A stretch of 6,385 nucleotides of DNA from Deltaproteobacteria bacterium. GTDB taxonomy: Bacteria; Desulfobacterota; Desulfobacteria; Desulfobacterales; Desulfatirhabdiaceae. The position numbers and the translations under genes are program-made. Positions within the stretch are counted from its first letter, which is position 1, and each line of letters starts with the position of its first letter. A model generated the notes under the pieces. The model saw nothing but the letters and a program-made list of their open reading frames with translations. It had not been told where the DNA came from and did not search any database. The DNA lies in contig JAPLJE010000573.1 in the NCBI GenBank assembly GCA_026388755.1, forward strand, positions 1-6,385, written 5' to 3'. Positions 1-5,702 of this stretch are shown piece by piece.

Positions 1-277
1 ATGTATCTACCTTGATTTCCAGATCCATCCCCATGACTTTAACTACGGCATTTACCAAGTCGACGCTGAAACCATCAGGAACACCCTCTTTGTTGACGAA
101 AGTGTATGGGTAATAATCAGCCACAATGAGTGTCTTGAGTTGATTTTTCCACTGTATGGAGGTGTTGGGGACTGGAGTCTCTTCTCCAGCCGCCATTCCC
201 GGAATGAAAAGAAAAAGAAATGACAACAGCACTATTAGATAGCGCATTCTCTTCAATTCCCACAAAGCCGGTTTCAT
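1..277 (-). CDS. Family-3 periplasmic solute-binding protein or sensor, N-terminal part (cut by window edge)
   Basis: This is the first 92 codons of a gene that continues past the left edge. Residues 12-30 form a hydrophobic signal peptide or anchor after a basic start (LKRMRY), with a possible cleavage site near GMAA-GEE. From about residue 48 the text is typical of the first lobe of SBP_bac_3 domains: a beta strand LIVADYYPYTF, then GVPDGFSVDLVNAV, where family members read 'P(F/Y)xF…G…GFxxDL'. Such proteins bind amino acids or other small polar solutes in the periplasm, or serve as the sensor half of BvgS-type kinases; which applies here cannot be seen. The start at 277 is chosen because AGAGGA lies 8 nt upstream. 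A second ATG at 247 has only a poorly spaced GAAGAG. The gene follows the hybrid kinase by 49 nt on the same strand, so co-transcription is likely. Confidence 0.85.
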   Translation of the reverse strand, partial: MKPALWELKRMRYLIVLLSFLFLFIPGMAAGEETPVPNTSIQWKNQLKTLIVADYYPYTFVNKEGVPDGFSVDLVNAVVKVMGMDLEIKVDT

Positions 278-285
278 AGGCTTAA

Positions 286-291
286 TCCTCT
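286..291 (-). promoter_or_regulatory. Ribosome binding site of the solute-binding protein gene
   Basis: The minus strand reads AGAGGA followed by 8 nt and ATG at 277-275. This decides the start in favour of 277 over the internal ATG at 247. The site directly abuts, and by one base overlaps, the outer arm of the hairpin at 291-326. Confidence 0.6.
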
Positions 292-326
292 TAATTGGCC
301 CCTCTCCCAATAGAGGGGATAATTAA
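291..326 (-). repeat. Long intergenic hairpin between hybrid kinase and solute-binding protein genes
   Basis: The inverted repeat has an inner 7-bp stem, CCCCTCT (299-305) with AGAGGGG (312-318), around a 6-nt loop. An outer 6-bp stem pairs TTAATT (291-296) with AATTAA (321-326), and a 2x2 mismatch (GG/AT) separates the two stems. It fills the gap from the kinase stop codon (327-329) to the downstream Shine-Dalgarno. On the minus strand no T-run follows the 3' arm, so a classic intrinsic terminator is unlikely. An RNA-processing, attenuation or translation-tuning role is possible but only inferred. Confidence 0.6.
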
Positions 327-3095
327 TCATGAATTGAAATTCTTGCCCTCATCCAGAACCTTTCTGACAGTTTTTGCAAGGTCTTTTTTGGAGAACGGCT
401 TCTGAACGAAATATACCCCTTCGTCCAGGACACCATGATGGGAAATGGCATCTCTCGTATATCCGGACATGAAGATACACTTGAGGTCCGGGCAAAGGGA
501 TTGCAGACGGGTTGCCAGTTCATGCCCGTTCATTTCGGGCATGATCACGTCGGTGACGAGCAGATGAATCTCGCCGGCGTGTTCTTCAGTCAGGCCCAAT
601 GCCTCGCCAGGTGTAGTTGCGAGCAATACGGTGTAGCCCAGGTCATCAAGGATTTTATGGGCGAGTTTCAGGACCGAGAGATCGTCTTCCACCACCAGAA
701 TCGTTTCACCAATGCCTGACGGGATTTCTACCGTGCTTTCCTCCTGTATCTCGACAGCTTTACCCTCATACCGGGGCAGGTAGATCTTGATAGTCGTCCC
801 TTTGCCAGGTTCGCTGTAAACATTGATGAACCCGTTGTTCTGTTTGACAATGCCATAGACAGTGGCAAGTCCCAGGCCAGTGCCTTTACCTACATCCTTT
901 GTGGTGAAAAACGGCTCGAAAATATTGTTCAGTATTTCTTTGTCCATGCCGCAGCCGTTGTCGCTTATGGCCATCAGAACAAACTCGCCGGGAATAAAAC
1001 CGACATGATCGGCGCAATAGGCTGAGTCAAAAACCTTGTTCGCAGTTTCAATGTTGACTTTGCCCACTCCGACAATGGCATCCCTGGCATTGACGCACAG
1101 GTTGGCCAGGATCTGGTCGATTTGGGAGGGGTCCATCTTGACGGGCCAAAGACCCGTCCCGGGTAGCCATGCAAGATCAATGTCTTCGCCGATGAGACGC
1201 CGAAGCATTTTGAGCATGGCTTCTATATTTTCGTTCAGGTCAAGCACCTCGAGAGCGATGGTCTGCTTACGGGCAAAGGCCAGCAGTTGTCGGGTAATGT
1301 CCGTTGCATGTCTTGCGGCCATGAGGACTTCATTGAGATCAGCTTGCAGCGGTTCGGCCGGGTCTATCTTATCCATAGCCAGTTCGGTAAAACCGATGAT
1401 CACGCTGAGGGCATTATTGTAATCATGTGCCACACCGCCCGCCAGCCGCCCAACGGATTCCATCTTCTGCGCCTGTATAAGCTGCGCCTGAAGATTCACA
1501 CGATCGGTGATGTTTCGCCCAATACCCAACACCCCAGCGAGTTGTCCATCTCCCCTGTACATGGGTGTCTTTATCGTATCGAGGGTTTCATGATGCCCAT
1601 CAGCAAAAGTAACTTCCTCTTCGTTATTGATGGGCTTTCCTTTAGCCATTGCTATTTTATCATGCTCTCGGAAAAAGCCTGCTAACTTCTTGTCTACGAA
1701 ATCGTAATCCGTTTTTCCGATGATATCCTTCTCTTTTGCACCAAAGAAACTTTCAAATCTGGAATTACAAAAAAGATAAATTCCCTTCGGATCTTTCAGC
1801 CATACTAAATCTGGAATAGTTCGGAGCAATGTCCGCAGACGTGTTTCACTTTCCCGCAGTGCCTCCTCTGACTGTTTGCGCTCGGTGACATCCGCCTCCA
1901 GCATTCGATTTGTCTTTTCAAGTTTGCAATTCACTTCCAGGACTTCCGCCCTGGCCTTCCGCTTCAAATGAATCTGGAAAATCAGAAAAAATATCAGCAA
2001 TAATCCCGAAATCCCGATAGACATTGCGCTGATAATTTGCCATCTGTACAAATCCCACAGACCGGGTTTTTTGTTGATGATGATACTTCCCTGGGGCAGA
2101 TTTTTCTCGTGGATTCCCCACCGTTGCATTTCTTTAAAATCAAAATAATTCTTATTCTGACTGACAACAGCAGGAATCTCGGCAGGGCTTTTGCCGTTCA
2201 AGACTTGCAGTGCAATCTCGGCGGCATTTTTGCTGAAATCCGTAAAGCTCAACAAATTCCCGCCCATCATACCATATCCCAAATACGTATCCGATACGGA
2301 GTAAATCGGCACATTTGCCGTTTTGTTCAACAGGAATAAAGCATCTCTGGGGTTGAACGTTTTTCCAGTTCCGTCCTTGTACATGGCAATATAGAGAACT
2401 GCCGTGCTTCCCGGAAGATCGGATATTTTCTTTTGTGTATCCTCGATACTCAGCCCCTTAACAAAGGTTATTTTTACTTTTTTTGAGTATTCAGCCGCTG
2501 TGTTGTGAGCGAATGCTTCGTAAAAAGCATCTTGTTCACTGGTGCCGACAATCACATATATTTCTTTCGTATCCGGTTGGATGTGCAATATGTTTTCAAA
2601 ACTGCTTTTAACATCAAGATGTTTAAAATTACCTGTCATATTAGGTTTCAAGGTATTTTCATCAATCTTGCCCTCCGTTATCCCACAAAAAACGATCGGC
2701 GCTTCCTGAAAAACATCCTTTCCGTGGGCAATCATATAATCCCAGGATTGGTCGTCGGTAATGATAATAAGATCAATCTTTAGCTTTGAATATTTTTCTT
2801 TCAAAAGGTCCAGGGTCTTCTTTTCAACGATCTCCGAATGAAATCGTACAATCTCAAGATATTCACTGTAAAGCGCTACCGGTCTAGGGTTTGTGAGCTT
2901 TAAAATCGTATTGAAGTTATGATCCATTATGATATTTGCCGGAAGCAATGGGTTATCGGCGTGCAGCAGCAAGACATTTTTCTGTTGGATGGTTTCGGCA
3001 TTCGCCGGGAACACGAAGGCATGATAAACTGAAATAAGGGAAATGATCAGTCCCACATAAACCCTCAAATTGTTCATCCGTTTTACGATCGACAT
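327..3095 (-). CDS. Hybrid sensor histidine kinase with ABC_sub_bind-like periplasmic sensor, PAS and C-terminal receiver
   Basis: The gene encodes 922 residues and appears intact. Domains in order: signal or anchor segment (about 11-33, possible cut at ANA-ET); a periplasmic region of about 40-320 resembling the ABC_sub_bind fold (LLLHADNP…, [36 protein letters not shown]); transmembrane helix 352-376; coiled coil to about 415; PAS domain about 418-531; HisKA with H-box GGVAHDYNN (His557); HATPase with N-box [10 protein letters not shown] (N665, N669), DNGCGM (712-717), FEPFFTTK (726-733) and GKGTGLGLA (736-744); receiver about 797-917 with E803/D804/D805, phospho-acceptor D849 in [11 protein letters not shown]877 and K899. 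Ligand binding outside the cell should control autophosphorylation of His557 and relay to D849. The final output is not encoded in the window. The H-box has Tyr where 'HDFNN' is more usual. The sensor half is much more AT-rich than the kinase core. Confidence 0.96.
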   Translation of the reverse strand: MSIVKRMNNLRVYVGLIISLISVYHAFVFPANAETIQQKNVLLLHADNPLLPANIIMDHNFNTILKLTNPRPVALYSEYLEIVRFHSEIVEKKTLDLLKEKYSKLKIDLIIITDDQSWDYMIAHGKDVFQEAPIVFCGITEGKIDENTLKPNMTGNFKHLDVKSSFENILHIQPDTKEIYVIVGTSEQDAFYEAFAHNTAAEYSKKVKITFVKGLSIEDTQKKISDLPGSTAVLYIAMYKDGTGKTFNPRDALFLLNKTANVPIYSVSDTYLGYGMMGGNLLSFTDFSKNAAEIALQVLNGKSPAEIPAVVSQNKNYFDFKEMQRWGIHEKNLPQGSIIINKKPGLWDLYRWQIISAMSIGISGLLLIFFLIFQIHLKRKARAEVLEVNCKLEKTNRMLEADVTERKQSEEALRESETRLRTLLRTIPDLVWLKDPKGIYLFCNSRFESFFGAKEKDIIGKTDYDFVDKKLAGFFREHDKIAMAKGKPINNEEEVTFADGHHETLDTIKTPMYRGDGQLAGVLGIGRNITDRVNLQAQLIQAQKMESVGRLAGGVAHDYNNALSVIIGFTELAMDKIDPAEPLQADLNEVLMAARHATDITRQLLAFARKQTIALEVLDLNENIEAMLKMLRRLIGEDIDLAWLPGTGLWPVKMDPSQIDQILANLCVNARDAIVGVGKVNIETANKVFDSAYCADHVGFIPGEFVLMAISDNGCGMDKEILNNIFEPFFTTKDVGKGTGLGLATVYGIVKQNNGFINVYSEPGKGTTIKIYLPRYEGKAVEIQEESTVEIPSGIGETILVVEDDLSVLKLAHKILDDLGYTVLLATTPGEALGLTEEHAGEIHLLVTDVIMPEMNGHELATRLQSLCPDLKCIFMSGYTRDAISHHGVLDEGVYFVQKPFSKKDLAKTVRKVLDEGKNFNS

Positions 3096-3101
3096 TGGAA
3101 A

Positions 3102-3107
3102 CCTCCT
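3102..3107 (-). promoter_or_regulatory. Strong ribosome binding site of the hybrid kinase
   Basis: A perfect AGGAGG lies 6 nt upstream of the ATG at 3095-3093. It favours this start over the second Met (codon 7), which has no comparable site. Confidence 0.85.
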
Positions 3108-3226
3108 GTGGAAAGAGCTTAATCTAAAAAAAACAGGCGTGTGTCTACAGATTTGACTGGCCCTCTGTGAGGGGACGAATAATTATCAAAACAGTGTTAC
3201 TTCTTCCTCTACGCTCATTTAAACGT
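3108..3226 (-). other. Intergenic gap between HD-GYP gene and hybrid kinase
   Basis: This is the non-coding leader upstream of the kinase ribosome binding site. On the minus strand it holds a small CCCTC-ACA-GAGGG hairpin (3161-3173) and a separate T8 run (3126-3133). The two are 27 nt apart, so they do not form a standard terminator. GATAAT within TTTTGATAAT (about 3183-3191) resembles a -10 element but has no matching -35. The kinase may have its own promoter here, but none can be assigned with confidence. Confidence 0.4.
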
Positions 3227-3865
3227 CTATACAAACTTGAATTCTCCATCCCTGAAAACGCTCAAGCAAACATCTACAACCTGAGAATCGTACAAAACGC
3301 CCCGGTTCCTGGAAATCTCATCCAGCGCCACATCGATTCCAAGTGCCGCCCGATACGGCCGGTGGGAGGCCATGGCCTCCACCACGTCGGCCACGGACAG
3401 TATCCGCGCTTCCAGGAGGATCTCATTTTCTTTCAGCCCCCGAGGATACCCGGAACCGTCCATCCTTTCGTGGTGTTGATATACCATCTCGGCTATGGGC
3501 CATGGAAATTCAACGCCCTTCAGGATGTCATATCCCGTCACGGGATGGGTCTTGATCAGTCCGAACTCCAAATCATTCAAAGGACCGGGTTTGCTGAGAA
3601 TCTCGGCCGGAACGGCAATCTTCCCCACATCGTGGATGACACCGGCCATGCGGATTCCTTTCAGTCGATCCGATGAAAAACCCATCTTTTCAGCCATGGC
3701 GCAGGCAAGTACGGATACCCGCTGTTGATGCCCCGCAGTGTAAGCATCCCTTGTTTCCACTATCTGGGCGATGATCCGGATGACCCCGTCCAGGGTTTCT
3801 AAGAGCTTTGCGGTACGGTCGGCCACCATTTGCTCTAGATTCGCACTGTAGATTCGGCTCTCCAC
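3227..3865 (-). CDS. HD-GYP cyclic-di-GMP phosphodiesterase domain (C-terminal piece of interrupted regulator)
   Basis: The longest open part after the TAG starts at a GTG (3865) and gives 212 residues, although homology runs continuously back to the TAG. Visible motifs, in this fragment's numbering, are HDVGK (H78, D79), KTHPVTGYDIL (106-115), HHERMDGSGYP (131-141) and SVADVVEAM, followed by HRPYR. All are standard HD-GYP signatures for a metal-dependent enzyme that hydrolyses c-di-GMP to pGpG or GMP. The catalytic half looks undamaged. GGAG lies directly against the GTG with no spacer, so independent initiation would be weak; the next in-frame ATG is at 3829. Whether this half is made at all is uncertain. 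A 131-nt gap separates it from the hybrid kinase downstream. Confidence 0.8.
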   Translation of the reverse strand: MESRIYSANLEQMVADRTAKLLETLDGVIRIIAQIVETRDAYTAGHQQRVSVLACAMAEKMGFSSDRLKGIRMAGVIHDVGKIAVPAEILSKPGPLNDLEFGLIKTHPVTGYDILKGVEFPWPIAEMVYQHHERMDGSGYPRGLKENEILLEARILSVADVVEAMASHRPYRAALGIDVALDEISRNRGVLYDSQVVDVCLSVFRDGEFKFV

Positions 3866-3943
3866 CTCCAGCTTCTGTCTTCGAAAGGCGCTGGAGACAT
3901 TAATGATTACCTCGCTTATCTTGAAAGGTTTGACGATATAGCC

Positions 3944-4252
3944 CTAGGCTCCTATCTCCAGCGCCATTTCAACCATCTCCGGGTTATCCGCCCCGCTGAC
4001 CATGATTATGGCCATATCCGGATACGCGGAGATAACATATTTGATGAGGTCCATCCCGGATTCGCCGGGCAGATGGACGTCACACAGCATTAGATCAAAA
4101 GACTCTTCCTTGAGCATCAGTCGGGCCTCCTCGGCACTCAGCACCAGGGCACACTCCCGGTCCATCTTTCCCAAGATCCGCCCCAGAATGCGCCCGATGG
4201 ACGCATCGTCATCCACAACGAGAACCTTTTTCCGTTTTCTGCCTTCATCCAT
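3944..4252 (-). CDS. Receiver-domain fragment (N-terminal piece of interrupted HD-GYP regulator)
   Basis: A product of 102 residues. VLVVDDD gives the acidic pocket (D14-D16), LMLCDVHLPGESG the phospho-acceptor D58, and IIMVSG the conserved Ser86. The fragment ends at the TAG just before the last strand, so the conserved Lys of the KPF motif (codon 108) and the final helix are missing. Such a truncated receiver is unlikely to fold or switch normally. Translation should be good: AGGAGG lies 6 nt upstream of the ATG. That site sits inside the end of the preceding CHASE gene, whose present stop (4255-4257) lies 2 nt before this ATG, so the two are probably coupled. Confidence 0.8.
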   Translation of the reverse strand: MDEGRKRKKVLVVDDDASIGRILGRILGKMDRECALVLSAEEARLMLKEESFDLMLCDVHLPGESGMDLIKYVISAYPDMAIIMVSGADNPEMVEMALEIGA

Positions 4253-4349
4253 GTTTATCCTCCTCTTCTGCACGTTCTTTCCCGGAAAACTCGGGATAGA
4301 GTTTCTTCTCGCATTCCGGGCAGATGCCGTGGCTGAATTCCGCCTCCGA
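4245..4349 (-). pseudogene. Out-of-frame remnant of the CHASE protein's Cys-rich C-terminal module
   Basis: The minus-strand frame starting at 4349 reads ASEAEFSHGICPECEKK and then LYPEF, and continues to a TGA at 4245-4247. This is the second half of a tail found on many deltaproteobacterial PAS and CHASE proteins, which from memory reads 'LSGLLPICxxCKKIRDDKGYW…SHGICPEC…KLYPE'. The first half with its CxxC pair (roughly 28 residues) is absent, and the join at about 4350 is out of frame with the CHASE coding region, so a deletion of about 83 nt is the simplest explanation. The ancestral TGA would overlap the downstream ATG as ATGGATGA. The size of the loss is an estimate from remembered relatives. 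Confidence 0.75.
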
Positions 4350-5328
4350 GGCCGCTTAATTGTTTTACTTCCGAAAGCGCCTTCTGAAGTTCCATTATCA
4401 GTTCTTCTCTGGCTTTCTCTGCATTTTTTCGGCGCGTCATTTCACGCTGCTGGTTACAAAACATGAACAAAATGATCAGGCCCACTACCATTGCGATGAT
4501 ACGGTAGTTGATATTATAGGGGGATTTTGCTTCCCATCCGTTAACGGGAACAGATGCCATCAGCCAACTGCCTCCGCCAGGTAGCGTAACTTTCATTAAT
4601 ACCGGCTCTTTCGTAAAGAGCTCTTCGGGGCCATAAAAAACTTCACCTTCAGCGCCTAACCCGTCCTTTCCGCGTATGGATATTTTTAGCGGTGATTCCT
4701 TATTATCCAAACCTGCCGTTTCGAGCATGCTCGGCAGGTCAACAACCTCTGACAGTAACCCGAAATATTCTTCTGTCTCAGAACCAGCGTTGTCAGTGTC
4801 TACAAATATCGGCGTGCGACCAATAATGCCAATCCCACCCTGCACCAGATTCAAAGGACCCGCCACCACGGTCTTGCGCCCTTCGATGGTTCGCTGAACC
4901 GCAGGCCATTGCGACGGGATTTTTTTGTAGTCAAGTCCTATGGCCTTTTCATTTCCTTTTTCAGGGTAGACGTATGTCAATACGGTTCCTTTGGCGAGTC
5001 CGATATTCCTGATATGATGCGATGCTTCCATAAAGTAATCTGCGATTTTATAGAATCGATCTTGTGTTATGTCTTTATTTGTGGCCACTTCGATAATCAA
5101 GCTCTGGGCCAACAACAAATCCGTATTTAGTAAAGCTTCCAACCTGACGCGAATTGTACTGGCTTTTTCAACGACAGATTGACGCTGGGTTTCCAGAAAA
5201 CGTTTATTTTCAGCCCATTCAACCACCAGAAGTCCTGCCATGATTAATAAAATCAAGAGGAGCATCGCAGCAATAAACAGATATTGTTCTTTAAAGCGAT
5301 GATTCGCTGTGGACATATTCCATTGCAT
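4255..5328 (-). CDS. CHASE-domain membrane sensor with frameshifted, truncated C-terminus
   Basis: A product of 357 residues: short cytoplasmic N-terminus, transmembrane helix 16-38, periplasmic CHASE domain about 55-265, second transmembrane helix about 276-292, then a basic coiled coil (MTRRKNAEKAREEL) to about 325. CHASE hallmarks are NIGLAKGTVLTYVYP, KGNEKAIGLDYKKIP, WPAVQRTIEGRKTVVAGP and GGIGIIGRTPIF. CHASE domains sense small extracellular ligands for kinases and cyclases; no kinase or cyclase domain follows here. After ALSEVKQLSG (326) the frame leaves the family text, and residues 327-357 (GLGGGIQPRH…TCRRGG) are out-of-frame translation. The original C-terminus is still readable in another frame (4245-4349). 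The start at 5328 has only a weak purine-rich A-tract before it; Met5 (5316) is an alternative. It lies 102 nt after the broken receiver gene. Confidence 0.88.
   Translation of the reverse strand: MQWNMSTANHRFKEQYLFIAAMLLLILLIMAGLLVVEWAENKRFLETQRQSVVEKASTIRVRLEALLNTDLLLAQSLIIEVATNKDITQDRFYKIADYFMEASHHIRNIGLAKGTVLTYVYPEKGNEKAIGLDYKKIPSQWPAVQRTIEGRKTVVAGPLNLVQGGIGIIGRTPIFVDTDNAGSETEEYFGLLSEVVDLPSMLETAGLDNKESPLKISIRGKDGLGAEGEVFYGPEELFTKEPVLMKVTLPGGGSWLMASVPVNGWEAKSPYNINYRIIAMVVGLIILFMFCNQQREMTRRKNAEKAREELIMELQKALSEVKQLSGLGGGIQPRHLPGMREETLSRVFRERTCRRGG
4259..4264 (-). promoter_or_regulatory. Ribosome binding site deciding the start of the receiver-HD-GYP gene
   Basis: AGGAGG lies 6 nt upstream of the ATG at 4252-4250. 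It overlaps the last codons of the CHASE gene, a sign of translational coupling. Confidence 0.8.
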
Positions 5329-5430
5329 TTCTTTTTTTTATCCAGATATAAATTTCAAAGTCAAAAGCATGCCGGCAATTTCAGTAATTCCAGTCCGCAT
5401 TCAAGCTGATCTCTAAAAGCCCCAAAAAGA
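5329..5430 (-). other. Intergenic gap between broken receiver gene and CHASE gene
   Basis: This 102-nt gap has no coding or RNA-gene signal. It contains TTGACT (5359-5364) and, 16 nt further on the minus strand, GATAAA (5337-5342), a partial match to a sigma-70 promoter. The predicted transcript start would fall almost at the ATG, leaving hardly any leader, so the call is weak. No terminator hairpin is seen. Confidence 0.3.
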
Positions 5431-5701
5431 TTAAGGTTTGCCTAAGATTTTCAGGATGGTTGCCATCAATTTTTTTGTTCTTACCGGCTTTGGCAGAATA
5501 AAATTTTTCCCGCTTTTCCTCTCTTCACTGTCATCCATATCTTCATCCACTTCTTCATTCACATCTTCATCCGTCTATTCCTTGTTTGCCGTTTGTTGCG
5601 ATAACCACATCGAACATTCCGCTCCGCATGAGATTTTTCCTGACGAAATAACAAAAATCAGCTTCATCATCTATGATCAATACTTTTACAGGTTCTGTCA
5701 T
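5431..5701 (-). pseudogene. Single-domain response regulator, frameshifted and missing its phosphorylation-site region
   Basis: The ATG at 5701 opens a receiver: VKVLIIDDEADFCYFV (acidic pair D11/D12), then helix 1 and strand 2 (DVVIATNGKQGID). The frame ends at a TGA (5567-5569) after 44 residues. Another frame carries on from about 5572 to a TAA at 5431-5433 with an acidic stretch, then NFILPKPVRTKKLMATILKI, the typical final strand, conserved Lys-Pro and last helix of a receiver. The middle, with the phospho-acceptor Asp and the Ser/Thr strand (about 40 residues), is missing. About 90 codons remain where 120-130 are usual. GAGGT lies 5 nt before the ATG, and the upstream kinase stop is only 1 nt away, so the pair is translationally coupled and the regulator was probably that kinase's partner. 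It is not expected to accept phosphate. Confidence 0.75.
5525..5572 (-). repeat. Four imperfect 12-nt tandem units in the broken receiver gene
   Basis: On the minus strand the units read GGATGAAGATGT, GAATGAAGAAGT, GGATGAAGATAT and GGATGACAGTGA. In the frame of the downstream receiver remnant they encode the acidic tetrapeptides DEDV, NEEV, DEDM and DDSE. In the frame arriving from the start codon, the first unit reads GGA TGA and stops translation. The array therefore sits exactly at the frame break. Confidence 0.7.
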
Positions 5702-5702
5702 G

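Larger units (their letters stand above)
3227..4252 (-). pseudogene. Receiver-HD-GYP response regulator interrupted by in-frame TAG
   Basis: Read through one TAG codon at 3944-3946, this is a continuous 341-position response regulator: receiver (about 8-125), a linking helix or coiled coil (about 118-155), and an HD-GYP phosphodiesterase domain (about 155-335). No other in-frame stop occurs. The TAG is codon 103, between EIGA and GYIVKPF. Relatives usually have an aromatic residue, often Tyr, at this spot, so a single third-base change (TAC or TAT to TAG) explains it. The start at 4252 is chosen because AGGAGG lies 6 nt upstream; a GTG seven codons earlier (4273) has no such site. The intact protein would be a cytoplasmic regulator that hydrolyses cyclic di-GMP under phosphorylation control. 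As it stands, two fragments are expected unless TAG is suppressed or recoded, or is a sequencing error. Confidence 0.85.

Noticed and set aside
1036..1685. Plus-strand open frames of 128 and 132 codons over the hybrid kinase
   Set aside because: They lie opposite strongly conserved PAS and kinase motifs on the minus strand, have low-complexity, unfamily-like translations and no convincing ribosome site.
3126..3173. Possible intrinsic terminator after the HD-GYP gene (CCCTC-ACA-GAGGG hairpin and T8 run)
   Set aside because: The hairpin and T-run are 27 nt apart, and no stable stem directly precedes the T-run.
3167..3728. Plus-strand open frames opposite the HD-GYP region
   Set aside because: The minus-strand HD-GYP motifs explain the coding signal, and the plus-strand translations show no domain pattern.
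4253..4273. GTG at 4273 as the regulator start, adding seven residues
   Set aside because: It has no proper ribosome site, whereas ATG 4252 has AGGAGG at 6 nt. The extra residues are simply the purine-rich ribosome-site region translated.
4002..4466. Plus-strand open frame of 154 codons crossing the regulator and CHASE genes
   Set aside because: It runs antisense to receiver and CHASE coding sequence and has no recognisable motif.
5337..5364. TTGACT-N16-GATAAA as a sigma-70 promoter for the CHASE gene
   Set aside because: The -10 match is only 4/6, and the transcript start would fall at or next to the ATG; mentioned only as a weak possibility.
5431..5701. Programmed frameshift joining the two receiver parts
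   Set aside because: No slippery heptamer is seen, and a joined product would still lack the central receiver strand with the phospho-accepting Asp.
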